From positions 62,001 to 126,000 of the forward strand of contig JAPPMO010000101.1 of the NCBI GenBank assembly GCA_028873975.1: 64,000 nucleotides of DNA. The letters are read 5' to 3'. Positions 17,060 through 25,673 of the stretch are shown here, one piece after another. Numbering within the stretch: the first letter of the stretch is position 1; each line of letters begins with the position of its first letter. The position numbers and the translations under genes were made by a program. The notes under the pieces are model-generated. The model saw nothing but the letters and a program-made list of their open reading frames with translations. It was not told the origin of the DNA and made no database searches. This DNA is from Chloroflexota bacterium (lineage in GTDB: Bacteria > Chloroflexota > Anaerolineae > Aggregatilineales > Phototrophicaceae).

Positions 17060-18606
17060 AAAGCCAACTCCAGATCTACTGTGAGCATTCCCCCAGGCGC
17101 ATAATCGCCGCAGATGGCGTCGACCGCGGCTGCAAGCGAGGGCGCACTATCGCCGTTGCTGCAAAGAATGACGCCGGCGCCGGATATCACCTCGGCGTCA
17201 TAGGGGTCCCGCAGGCAAAGCAATACAGCTGCGGGATGACGGTCAATCGCTGCCTGAGCCGCTTGCGCTTGCCAGGGCAGCAGGTGTGCGTTTCTGGTCG
17301 CTATGATCATGATTTCGGAGGCCGCGTCCAGCGATTCGGCTTGAGCGAGTATCGGGTCAAGCTCGGATTTTGAGCGAACAATCAGGCTTTCGGCATGAGG
17401 CAAGCGTTGGCGGAGGTAGCGCGAGAGCGCAGTACCGCCATCCTGGTCTTCCTCGTTTGAATGCAATTGCGTTGCGAACTCGATGCATACCAGGCGCGAT
17501 TGGGAGCGGGCAGGGTACCAGCGATCGGGGACCCGCAAAAGAACCGTGCCCGCTCGAGCGGCTTTGCCAGCCAGGGAACGATGGGCTTCACAGGCGACGA
17601 TCTCTAAAGGCGGCCGGTCATCCAATTGATAACGGCGCTTGATCGCCCCTATGCGCGCGCTGGATTTGTCAATGCGCTCAGTGGATATGCGGCCAGATTC
17701 CGCCGCCTCCAGAAGCGCGTCGTAGGCGGCTTCTTGCCTGGCGCGGCTATGCGAAAAGAGCAGGATATCCACCCCCGCCAGCACAGCGAGCACGGCGGAC
17801 TCGCCGGCCCCCCAACCGTCAGTGACGGCCTTCATCTCCATGCAGTCTGTGCAGACCGCGCGATCATATCCCAGTTCGCTGCGCAGCAGCCCGTCTATCA
17901 CCCGCGGCGATAAACTGGCCGGATAACGATCGTCCAATTCCTCGAACATGACGTGCGTTGTCATGATGCAGGGCGCGTTGGCGCTGATCGCGCCGCGAAA
18001 GGGCATCAGATCTTCTTCATACAAGTAGCGCAGCGGTCCGGATACTTTTGCCAGCGCTTCGTGCGTATCAATCTCGGTATTGCCCAGCCCCGGAAAATGC
18101 TTGGCGGTGGAGGCGACGCCCGCGCGGCTGAAGCCCTTGATCTGCGCGATAACGAAGTCCCTGACCAGCTCCTTGTCCGCGCCCGGCGATCGTGTGCCGA
18201 CGGACGGATTGGCGCTGTTATGAGCGACATCGGCGACTGGCGCGAAGTTCCAGTTGATGCCGAGAGCCGCCAATTCCCGCCCCATCATAAATGCGATATC
18301 TTCCGCGAGTTGCGTATCGCGGGAAGCGCCGAGCGCCATAGCCCCGGGGCTCTCGCTGAAGCCAGCCCGCAAACGCGCGATAGCGCCGCCTTCTTGATCG
18401 ATACCCACGAGGATGGGGTATTTGGCCGCATTATGGCATGAATCGACAAGTTGCTTGACCTGCGCGGGCGATTCCACGTTGCGCGCGAAGAGATATACGC
18501 CGCCGACCCGACCGGATGCCAGCCAATTCAAGAGATAGGCGGGCGCGACGGCGCCGTCGAAGCCCACCATCAACATTTGCCCGATTTTCTCTTTCAACGT
18601 CAGCAT
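17056..18606 (-). CDS. nagZ: beta-N-acetylhexosaminidase, GH3
   Basis: Hydrolyses GlcNAc-MurNAc(-peptide) units. The GH3 domain covers about residues 1-335 with GIDQEGGAIARL, KHFPGLGNTEIDTH (K169, H170, and the D180/H182 acid-base dyad of Gram-positive-type NagZ) and the nucleophile in CTDCMEM (D254). About 180 more residues form a C-terminal Rossmann-like domain as in two-domain NagZ of Bacillus. No signal peptide is seen, in agreement with a cytoplasmic route fed by the MFS gene upstream. The ATG follows that gene by 9 bp. Confidence 0.93.
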   Translation of the reverse strand: MLTLKEKIGQMLMVGFDGAVAPAYLLNWLASGRVGGVYLFARNVESPAQVKQLVDSCHNAAKYPILVGIDQEGGAIARLRAGFSESPGAMALGASRDTQLAEDIAFMMGRELAALGINWNFAPVADVAHNSANPSVGTRSPGADKELVRDFVIAQIKGFSRAGVASTAKHFPGLGNTEIDTHEALAKVSGPLRYLYEEDLMPFRGAISANAPCIMTTHVMFEELDDRYPASLSPRVIDGLLRSELGYDRAVCTDCMEMKAVTDGWGAGESAVLAVLAGVDILLFSHSRARQEAAYDALLEAAESGRISTERIDKSSARIGAIKRRYQLDDRPPLEIVACEAHRSLAGKAARAGTVLLRVPDRWYPARSQSRLVCIEFATQLHSNEEDQDGGTALSRYLRQRLPHAESLIVRSKSELDPILAQAESLDAASEIMIIATRNAHLLPWQAQAAQAAIDRHPAAVLLCLRDPYDAEVISGAGVILCSNGDSAPSLAAAVDAICGDYAPGGMLTVDLELAL

Positions 18607-18615
18607 TTTATGGTC

Positions 18616-19809
18616 CTAAGCCAAGCTCGCGGAGGCCTCTCGCTTTTCCCACCGAGCCATCAACTGATATATCACGAGCGAAAGAAGCGCGCCCAGGAAA
18701 ATGAATGCGCTGATCAACTCGATAGCAAAGTTTTCCGCGAATATGCCCGCGACGCCAGAAAGCGCCGCGCCGCCCAAGCCGGCGCAACCGACCTGGAATC
18801 CGATCGCGTTCGAGGCGTGTTCAGCGCCGACGCGCCTTGGCGTTTGCAGAATCAAAATCGGAAACTGAGCGGCCAGGCCGAAACCCAAAGCCAGCAGTCC
18901 AGCGAAGCTGGAAAACTCGGCAACATTGGCAAATAGCAAAAGGGCGCCGGCGACCGTCAGCGCAAAGCTGATGTTCAGCAAGGTCCGGTCACCCAAGCGC
19001 AAAGCGAGCAAGCCCATGAGCATGCGGCCAATGGTAAAGCTGCCCCAATAGGCGCTTACCCATGCGCTTGACGTTTCTTGTGGAATGCCCCTTGCTTCTA
19101 CAAAAAGTGTATTCGCCAGTTGCCCGGTTCCGATCTCGATGCCCCCGTAGAGGAAAAAGTAAAGCAGGCTGATCCAAACGATCGGGCGCTTTAGTGTTTC
19201 CCGCAGCGGCGCTTTTGAGGCGATTTCCTCGCTGCTGCTGCGCTTCGTTTTCTTTAATTTCCAAAGCGGCAGGGTGATCAGTATGGAGAGACCGAGCAGC
19301 AGGATGACGCCGCCCATGATCACATAGCCAAGCTGCCAGCCCGCTTCCAGGTCGAGCACGAGGAAGGTCACGAGCCCGGGCGCGAAAGTCAGCCCGATGC
19401 CCCAGCAAGCGTGCAGCCAATTCATTTGGCTGGCGCCGTAATTCGACGCCACGAAGATATTGATTCCGGCGTCTATCGTTCCTTTGCCAATGCTGGCGAT
19501 AAATGCGGCCAGCAGCAAGGCGATCCAGATTGGCGCAATGGCATAGCCCAACATGCCCAAGCCGGCGATCACCACGCCGCTAACCAAGACGGAGGCGATA
19601 GTGAACCTGTTGATCAAAGAACCACAGAGAAAAGCCGCTATCAGCCCGCCAAGCATGGCGGCGCTTAACAGCGTGCCCAATGAATCCAGCGAGACAGCAA
19701 AGGTGGGCTGTATGAAAGTCCAGGCGATATTCAGCAGTCCGGTGGCCAAGCCTATGGCGATGAATATCAGATAGGCGATCAGAATTGGGAGTGATTTTTC
19801 GATCTTCAA
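18616..19809 (-). CDS. MFS transporter, likely amino-sugar or muropeptide importer
   Basis: A 397-residue protein with about 12 hydrophobic helices and a lysine/serine-rich central loop (LKKTKRSSSEE). The overall pattern resembles fucose-permease-like MFS carriers. It is the first gene of the nagZ-hydrolase-murK-murQ-nagA operon, so import of the disaccharide or sugar that those enzymes use is the natural inference. There is no PTS gene in the operon, which fits a kinase-dependent rather than phosphotransferase uptake route. Confidence 0.82.
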   Translation of the reverse strand: MKIEKSLPILIAYLIFIAIGLATGLLNIAWTFIQPTFAVSLDSLGTLLSAAMLGGLIAAFLCGSLINRFTIASVLVSGVVIAGLGMLGYAIAPIWIALLLAAFIASIGKGTIDAGINIFVASNYGASQMNWLHACWGIGLTFAPGLVTFLVLDLEAGWQLGYVIMGGVILLLGLSILITLPLWKLKKTKRSSSEEIASKAPLRETLKRPIVWISLLYFFLYGGIEIGTGQLANTLFVEARGIPQETSSAWVSAYWGSFTIGRMLMGLLALRLGDRTLLNISFALTVAGALLLFANVAEFSSFAGLLALGFGLAAQFPILILQTPRRVGAEHASNAIGFQVGCAGLGGAALSGVAGIFAENFAIELISAFIFLGALLSLVIYQLMARWEKREASASLA

Positions 19810-19927
19810 ACTGGCTCGATTCTGTTGATGGGGTTTATCATACCTTGTAGCGGATTGCGCGCCATGGTGCGATGCTTGGGCTATCGCAATTGCTTCCGCC
19901 GGATTGCCTGCCTGGATTGGATCTGCG

Positions 19928-20536
19928 CTAGGATGAGTCCGCTCGGTAAACCGCGTCGCCTATGCGGACAATGGCTTCTTCCGCGGCGGATTCAACTTCC
20001 GTGTAATAGCCGCGCAAGCCGCCGCTCAAAAGCTTAAGATCGGACTGAGTCTCTTTCGGCGACAAGGCGGGACGATCCCGCGCGTAGCGGACGAAAGGCT
20101 CGCAGGGCGGGATCGGCTTGATGTCGCTCAAGTAGATCAGGGAATCATGTCTTCGCGACCGTATAGCCAGTCTCTGCCCCAGCTCGCCCGGCGAAACCAG
20201 GCGATCGGACTTGATGATGATATTCTCGCCAGCGTTCCCGTCCCGGAGGCGCGTCCCGAATTCTTTTCGCATCTGCTGATAGTGACCGGTAAAGCCGATG
20301 CTAATTTTGTTGTCGCCGCGGAATCTGGACTGTGGATGGCGCAAGTGATGGACGTCCAAATAGGCCATTTCTTTGTTGAGAAAATCAAGGATGCCGACAA
20401 TGCCGAAGGTCGTCAGTCGGATCTCCTGCAAGACCATGATACCGGAAGGATCATATACGGTCTTCTTATCGTTGACCTGTGTTTTCAAGGGATTCTGCTG
20501 AATCTGCAATTGTTCAATGGTTCCGATTTTTTCCAT
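19928..20536 (-). CDS. MOSC-domain-like protein
   Basis: A 202-residue protein I place tentatively in the MOSC group. It contains NAGENIII, a LGQRLAIR stretch, then LSDIKPIPPCEPFVRYA, where the PPCEP cysteine would be the sulfur-carrier residue of MOSC domains. The N-terminal part has GIVGILDFLNKEMAYLDVHHLRHPQ. It is monocistronic. The ATG at 20536 lacks a clear ribosome-binding site; an upstream frame to 20593 seems less likely. Metal-sulfur cluster chemistry would be the family role; nothing more specific can be said. Confidence 0.5.
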   Translation of the reverse strand: MEKIGTIEQLQIQQNPLKTQVNDKKTVYDPSGIMVLQEIRLTTFGIVGILDFLNKEMAYLDVHHLRHPQSRFRGDNKISIGFTGHYQQMRKEFGTRLRDGNAGENIIIKSDRLVSPGELGQRLAIRSRRHDSLIYLSDIKPIPPCEPFVRYARDRPALSPKETQSDLKLLSGGLRGYYTEVESAAEEAIVRIGDAVYRADSS

Positions 20537-20628
20537 ATTTGTGATTTCTGAGATCGTTCTGTCAAGTCGAAATCGACCCTGATTGTACATCACTTGTCAA
20601 TGATTCTCGAAGCGGTCGGTTTTGCGGT

Positions 20629-20766
20629 CAGGGCAATCGCTTCAAAATGGTATCTTGTGGAACGATGCAACGAACATACTGAAAATTCACCACAGAGCCA
20701 CAGAGCGCACAGAGAAATACCGCATTTACTTTGTGTCTTTGTGGTTGTTCATGCTTTCGACCGAGC
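20629..20766 (+). repeat. MITE-like repeat, subfamily 2, left part
   Basis: Starts with CAGGGCAATCGCTTCAAA and continues GGAACGATGCAACGAAC, then a CCACAGAGCCACAGAGCGC block facing CTTTGTGTCTTTGTGG. The left ~75 bp are nearly identical to the copy at 44067. A right terminal repeat was not found. It fills much of the gap between the MOSC-like gene and the APH-like gene. Confidence 0.6.
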
Positions 20767-20931
20767 AACGAATCTCTTAGCTTGCCAATAATCTGAAATG
20801 CACCCAGGATACACTACCAGTTTCGCTGACGAAGGGCTGATATGCTAAACTCAACCTGAGAATAAAACTTAAGCGTGGGCGGTGAGTGAGCATCATTAGG
20901 TTCCGGAGCCAGGCAGCCGAGAGTTCAAGCC
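20767..20931. other. 165-bp non-coding stretch before the APH-like gene
   Basis: It holds the 12-mer GGATACACTACC (20812-20823), also present in the homoaconitase upstream palindrome, and a -10-like TATGCT in TGATATGCTAAACT near 20840. No convincing -35, RNA gene or ORF is seen. Confidence 0.3.
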
Positions 20932-22005
20932 ATGTATAGTCAACAGATGAACGATTTGCAGGATCCGCGGCCGGACGAAGCGCTTGACGAAGCGAGTCTC
21001 GCCGCGTTTCTAGCTGGCGAGCTGGAAGGCGCGGATCAGCCGATGACTGTGCGGCAGTTCACGGGCGGCATGGCAAACCTGACCTATTTGCTCAGTTTCG
21101 GCGATACACAGGAATATGTTCTGCGGCGGCCGCCGATAGGTCATTATGCGCCGACGGCGCATGACATGTCGCGGGAATACCGGGCGCTTTCGGCGCTGTA
21201 TCCCGTGTTCCGCTTTGCGCCGCGGATCTACCTGTATGTTGAAGACGCGAGCGTCATAGGCGCGCCTTTTCTTATCATGGAACGACGCAAGGGAGTCGTT
21301 GTACGCCGCGCCATGCCAGCGAGCTTCGCGGCGATGCCAAATGCGGCGCGCCTGCTTAGCGAAGCGCTGGTGGATGTGCTGGTCGAGTTCCATGCTGTCG
21401 ATTACGACTCGATCGGACTTTCGGAACTTGGCAAACCGGCGGGTTTTATCAGCCGTCAAGTAGATGGCTGGTATCGGCGCTGGAACGCGGCAAAACTTGA
21501 AGAGAGTTCCGTTGTCGAGGCGCTCTATTCCTGGCTGATCGAAAACATGCCGGAATCTCCTGCTCCTACCTTGGTACACAATGATTACAAGCTGGACAAC
21601 ACAATCTTCGCTCCTGCTGATCCATCCATGATGAGGGCGCTACTGGATTGGGATATGTGCACGCTTGGCGATCCCTTGCTTGATTTGGCGACGTTATTGA
21701 CATACTGGACCGAGCCCGGCGATCCGGAACATCTGCTGCAATTGACGCCGATGCCGACCGGGGACTACGGCTTTCTCACAAGGAAACAGATCATCGCCAG
21801 ATATGCCGAAGGCAGCGGCCGCGACGTGGGAGATATTCGCTTTTATCAGGCTTTGGCGCACTTCAGGTGGATGGTCTTCATGCAGCAGATGCATTTTCGT
21901 TATGTCGGGGGAATGACCAAGGACCATCGCTTCAAGCGCCTGGATGAGACAGCCGCGCTATTGGCGGCAAGCGCGCTGCAAGCTTCGCGCGGCGAGTTCG
22001 CGTAA
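20932..22005 (+). CDS. APH-family phosphotransferase (ACAD10/YcbJ-like)
   Basis: A 357-residue kinase-fold protein. RQFTGGMANLTYLL and YVLRRPP are the N-lobe, MSREYRALSAL the conserved helix, LVHNDYKLDNTIF (catalytic loop 216-223) and ALLDWDMCTLGDPLLDLA (D239/D241) the metal site. The HNDYKLDN and LGDP words are those of the group often linked with acyl-CoA dehydrogenases and hydroxyacyl-group phosphorylation. No such dehydrogenase is adjacent here. An ATG at 20947 (M6) is an alternative start. Substrate unknown. Confidence 0.82.
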   Translation: MYSQQMNDLQDPRPDEALDEASLAAFLAGELEGADQPMTVRQFTGGMANLTYLLSFGDTQEYVLRRPPIGHYAPTAHDMSREYRALSALYPVFRFAPRIYLYVEDASVIGAPFLIMERRKGVVVRRAMPASFAAMPNAARLLSEALVDVLVEFHAVDYDSIGLSELGKPAGFISRQVDGWYRRWNAAKLEESSVVEALYSWLIENMPESPAPTLVHNDYKLDNTIFAPADPSMMRALLDWDMCTLGDPLLDLATLLTYWTEPGDPEHLLQLTPMPTGDYGFLTRKQIIARYAEGSGRDVGDIRFYQALAHFRWMVFMQQMHFRYVGGMTKDHRFKRLDETAALLAASALQASRGEFA

Positions 22006-22015
22006 TTACGAAGCG

Positions 22016-22744
22016 TCAAAGGAATTCGATGGTATCGGCTGTGGCTTTTTCGATCTCGGCGTAAACTCCGCGCAAATGGGCATATTCGTCGGGAATGGTA
22101 GCGGCAAGTTGATACATGGCTTCGCGAATCATTTGCGAGAGCACTTGGCGCGGTATGCGTTTCTGTCCTTCGGTTCGAAATCGGAATCCTTTGCCAAATA
22201 CCACCTTCGCGTAAGCGCGGCGCAGGCGCTTCATGCGCGATTTCCAGTTTTCGGCGCCGCAGATCGCTGTGGGAACGATGACGGTATCGGATTTGGTCGC
22301 GACGTAGGCCAGGCCATCCTTGCCCGGCTGCAAACCCCCGGCGTGACGCGTGCCTTCCGGCGCCATCAACACCAGTTGCCCGCTTTGCAGCAGGGCAATC
22401 GTTTGCATGAGCGCTTTGCGGTCATAGCCGCCGCGATGGATCGGGAAGTGCCCCCATTGGCGCAGGAACCAGCCGACAACGGGCATCCGGAAGTTTTCGA
22501 TTTTTGAGAGCGAGATCGTGTAGCGGAAGGGAATGCTGGCTGTCACGACGATTGGATCCAGGTAGGATATGTGGTTTATCATCAGCGACGCGCTGCCGTG
22601 ACGGGGCACATTTTCCAGCCCTTCGACCTCGACCTTGCAAAAGCCCGGAACCACCGCCCTCAGCATGGGCAGCAGAATGCGCCGGCGCTTGTCATATTCT
22701 GGCTGGCGGGCTATGTACTCTTCTATGCTCAGTTCGGCAGGCAT
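22016..22744 (-). CDS. plsC: 1-acyl-glycerol-3-phosphate acyltransferase-like protein
   Basis: A 242-residue PlsC-family acyltransferase for phospholipid synthesis. NHISYLDP is the catalytic HX4D motif (H58, D63), FPIHRGGYDRKAL the second block and PEGTRHAGG the glycerol-phosphate-binding block. There is little N-terminal hydrophobicity, so membrane contact may be peripheral. It lies 16 bp after an rsuA-like pseudouridine synthase in the same direction; cmk/plsC-type clusters with such genes are common. Confidence 0.85.
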   Translation of the reverse strand: MPAELSIEEYIARQPEYDKRRRILLPMLRAVVPGFCKVEVEGLENVPRHGSASLMINHISYLDPIVVTASIPFRYTISLSKIENFRMPVVGWFLRQWGHFPIHRGGYDRKALMQTIALLQSGQLVLMAPEGTRHAGGLQPGKDGLAYVATKSDTVIVPTAICGAENWKSRMKRLRRAYAKVVFGKGFRFRTEGQKRIPRQVLSQMIREAMYQLAATIPDEYAHLRGVYAEIEKATADTIEFL

Positions 22745-22760
22745 GCGCTTTTGTTGGGAA

Positions 22761-23537
22761 TTAGCTATGCTTGCGCTGCTTGCGCTCGCGCCGTTTGCGG
22801 CGGATTTCCGCCAGTTCGCTGGCCGGGGTCATCATCGCGTCGACTTCGGTTTGGTCCAGTTGATACCAGGCGCCCTTGCGCAAAGTGCCCAATCCGAGGC
22901 GCCCGATGTGCGTGCGGACCAAGCGAATTACCGGATAACCCAGGACGGCGGCTACTCGGCGGATCTGGCGCTTGCGTCCTTCGACCATGACAATTCGCAA
23001 GGTGCTGGATCGCTTGTTGGATTCCAATACCCTGACGTAGCAGGCGGCGGTGCGGCTGTTGTCCAGCCAGACGCCGGATTCCCATTTTTCCGTCGTTTCG
23101 CGCCGGACCCTGCCCTTGACCGTGACCTTGTAGGTCTTGGTATGTTCATATCGCGGATGCGTCACTTTGTTGGCCAGTTCCCCGTCGTTGGTCAAGATCA
23201 TCAGCCCTTCGCTGTCGGCGTCAAGGCGTCCGATGGTGAAGAGATGCCCGGGCAAGTCGATAAGTTCGCGTATCGTGGGGCGGCTATCGTCAGGCGGCGA
23301 TTCGTTTGTCGAGAGCAGGCCTTTTGGCTTGTTTACGACGATATACAGTGGCTCAAAGGCGCCTCCGATGCGCTCGCCATCCACCAGGATGATGTCCTTC
23401 TGCGGGTCCGCTTTTGTCCCGAGCGTGATGACCTTGCCGTTAACCCGCACCCGGCCTGCTCGGATAATTTCTTCGCATTTGCGCCGCGATCCGATATCGG
23501 CTTGAGCCATGATTTTCTGCACGCGTTCAAATGTCAT
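22761..23537 (-). CDS. pseudouridine synthase, RsuA/RluB family
   Basis: Makes pseudouridine in rRNA. The 258-residue protein has an N-terminal S4 RNA-binding domain (about 1-60, RVQKIMAQADIGSRRKCEEII) and the catalytic motif GRLDADSEGL with its Asp. LYIVVNKPKGLLST and VEGRKRQIRRV complete the RluB/E/F-type core. The tail RRKRRERKQRKHS is strongly basic, probably RNA-binding. The target site (RluB-type 23S position or RsuA-type 16S position) cannot be decided by reading. Confidence 0.9.
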   Translation of the reverse strand: MTFERVQKIMAQADIGSRRKCEEIIRAGRVRVNGKVITLGTKADPQKDIILVDGERIGGAFEPLYIVVNKPKGLLSTNESPPDDSRPTIRELIDLPGHLFTIGRLDADSEGLMILTNDGELANKVTHPRYEHTKTYKVTVKGRVRRETTEKWESGVWLDNSRTAACYVRVLESNKRSSTLRIVMVEGRKRQIRRVAAVLGYPVIRLVRTHIGRLGLGTLRKGAWYQLDQTEVDAMMTPASELAEIRRKRRERKQRKHS

Positions 23538-23625
23538 GCTGGATTATTTTCGCTTGTGTAATGGAGAGGCGCTGATGGAGGGATCATAGGAAACTCGCTC
23601 GCGACCGACTAGGGTGAATCGACGA

Positions 23626-23923
23626 TATTTGTCATCAGGGCAATCGCATCAAAATAACATGCACTACAATGAAGACAATACAAACTTAAATATAACCACA
23701 GAGACGCAGAGAGCACAGAGAAAAATCTTTCATTTCTTGGGAAACGTGGAATTTCACTTCAATTTTGGATTCCGAGACAAGCAATTTCACCCATTTGTAC
23801 GTCATTCCAGAGAAGTTCTGCCCTGAAAAAACTTAAACTCTGTGTCGGCGGGCTGTGTCTACGCGCCCCTCGGCGCCTCTGTGGTGAAAAAACAGTTTGA
23901 TGCAATTGCCCTGTATTTGTCAT
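23626..23923 (+). mobile_element. MITE-like element with 10-bp target-site duplication
   Basis: A 278-bp element (23636-23913) begins CAGGGCAATCGCATCAAA and ends with TTTGATGCAATTGCCCTG, imperfect only at one position of an 18-bp terminal inverted repeat. It is flanked on both sides by TATTTGTCAT (23626-23635 and 23914-23923), an exact 10-bp target duplication. It has no coding capacity. The interior contains CACAGAGACGCAGAG-type words on the left and their complement CCTCTGTGGTG on the right. It inserted right next to the glycosyltransferase stop codon, which lies inside the right duplication. Confidence 0.85.
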
Positions 23924-25542
23924 TCGATCGACTTGTCGGTCACAATAAATTGCAGCGGAATCCCCAATAGCAGACGTGTTTGAGCGACCAGTGTCGGCAG
24001 CGCAACAACAAGCAGCGTCAACACCAGCATGAATGGGATGCTCAACAACTCTTGCAGGCTTTCTACAAAGGTGTAGGGACGGTCTCGCGGGGGCCGGATG
24101 CGATAGTCCTGGATTTGAAAAACGATGACAAGGATGATCATGGTGAGGCCAGAAATCGCCAAAAGGATCCAGGCTGGGTGGCTTCCGGACATGCCATCAA
24201 TGACATAGGACAGCTTGTCCGAAGCGGCGATCAAGGTATCCAACTGTACTGGCGCGATCTCGGGGTGAAACAGTACCGGCAATTGCGATCCAACCGTCAG
24301 GATTATCCAGCCGGCGCCGGCCAGCAGGATATCATGAGCGATCCTGAGCAGCAGTTTCAAGGAGTTGAAGGATACAACATGTGGATTCTCAATTAACTTG
24401 GCCAGCATGTAACCGACCTCTTTGCTCCCCCAGGCATGGCGCAGTGTCTGTATATAACGGTTTTTGACGGAACGGAAGATGTTGGAACCCGTAGTCGAAT
24501 CCGCGAGGAAGGGCAGGAAAATATGCTGCAGAGCGACTTTGCCGCCGGTCGCGAAATAAGCTTTGATCAACATGTGCCATTCATCGGCGATCACGTCAGT
24601 ATCCCAGTTGCCGCTTTGTTCGAGCAGTTTCAGGCTGAGCGAATAGGAGGACATCGGCATCGCCATCCACCAGGGCGCTGCCAGGTAAGCCATCTCAAAG
24701 GCTGTGGCATAAGTGTTGATAATGCGCATCAGCGGGTTGACTTGCCATATATTGCCGTGATAGCGAATTGGCGCCTGCCAAAAGGTGCGATGCCTGTCTT
24801 TGCTCGCGGCGAAGAAATAAGTGAGGGCTGCAAAGTGCTTCGGGTGCCAACGCGTATCGGCGTCCATGGTCGTCACGACGATGTTATCGATGTCCAGGTT
24901 TTCCGGCTCGATTACCTTGTCAAAATACCATTTGACCGCCCAAGACAGATTGGCGGACTTGCATTGCATTTCTCCGATCAAGCCGCGAGGATGGACCGTG
25001 TAATAGACATTGGCAAAATGAGGGGCGTAATGGCGCTGCAGAAAACGCGCTTTGCGATAGCTATTCGGTTCTCCGCCTTCCATCGCCAGGATGATCGAGA
25101 TTTGCGTTTTCGCGTTGTGCTGCTGGCGCAGTTGGTTCAGCGTTCTACTGAGAACCTCCAGTGATTCCTTGTAATTGGGGATGATTACCAGGTGATGCGC
25201 TTCGTCCCAGGCGACGCCAACCTCGTCCTCAATTTCCAGGTATTTTTGATACCAGTCTATCGCTTCCCAGGTATTGACCTTGCGATTGCCAATGCCGTTG
25301 GCGATGCCGGCGAACAAGAACCTGAGCGCGGAATAGAGGGCTACCAATGCAGCCGTCAGCATCAGGGTTAGCGGAAAGGCGACTGCGCTCGCGATTGAGA
25401 GCAGCAAAACCAGCCAGGCGATAAAGCCGGGGATTCCGTCAAGAACGCGTTCGGGAATCGGCGGAAGCGGAGCGCCACCCCAAATCGAACGGCCTACTTC
25501 GGACGGATAGGGCTGTCGTTGATCGTCGGATGTGTAGGGCAC
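23920..25542 (-). CDS. membrane glycosyltransferase, family 2-like
   Basis: A 540-residue integral membrane glycosyltransferase. Two helices (about 37-80) are followed by a GT2-type cytosolic catalytic domain with VIIPNYKES, TTMDADTRW (D227-A-D229, the metal/nucleotide site) and DVIADEWHM, then RYIQTLRHAWG resembling the (Q/R)xxRW block. About four C-terminal helices close the protein. It may make a surface polysaccharide or glycolipid; no partner genes help. It lies downstream of ddl on the same strand with a 131-bp gap in which nothing else is seen. Confidence 0.82.
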   Translation of the reverse strand: MPYTSDDQRQPYPSEVGRSIWGGAPLPPIPERVLDGIPGFIAWLVLLLSIASAVAFPLTLMLTAALVALYSALRFLFAGIANGIGNRKVNTWEAIDWYQKYLEIEDEVGVAWDEAHHLVIIPNYKESLEVLSRTLNQLRQQHNAKTQISIILAMEGGEPNSYRKARFLQRHYAPHFANVYYTVHPRGLIGEMQCKSANLSWAVKWYFDKVIEPENLDIDNIVVTTMDADTRWHPKHFAALTYFFAASKDRHRTFWQAPIRYHGNIWQVNPLMRIINTYATAFEMAYLAAPWWMAMPMSSYSLSLKLLEQSGNWDTDVIADEWHMLIKAYFATGGKVALQHIFLPFLADSTTGSNIFRSVKNRYIQTLRHAWGSKEVGYMLAKLIENPHVVSFNSLKLLLRIAHDILLAGAGWIILTVGSQLPVLFHPEIAPVQLDTLIAASDKLSYVIDGMSGSHPAWILLAISGLTMIILVIVFQIQDYRIRPPRDRPYTFVESLQELLSIPFMLVLTLLVVALPTLVAQTRLLLGIPLQFIVTDKSIE

Positions 25543-25673
25543 AATTATCTTGTCGGCGTATTAGCTGTCCCGAAAGCCTAAATCATAGCATACAGCATAT
25601 TGCCAACAAGCCAAAATCAGCGCTGGAGGATGCCTGGCGCGCTGTGGCTCTTAACGCGATCCAGCCAAGGGGG

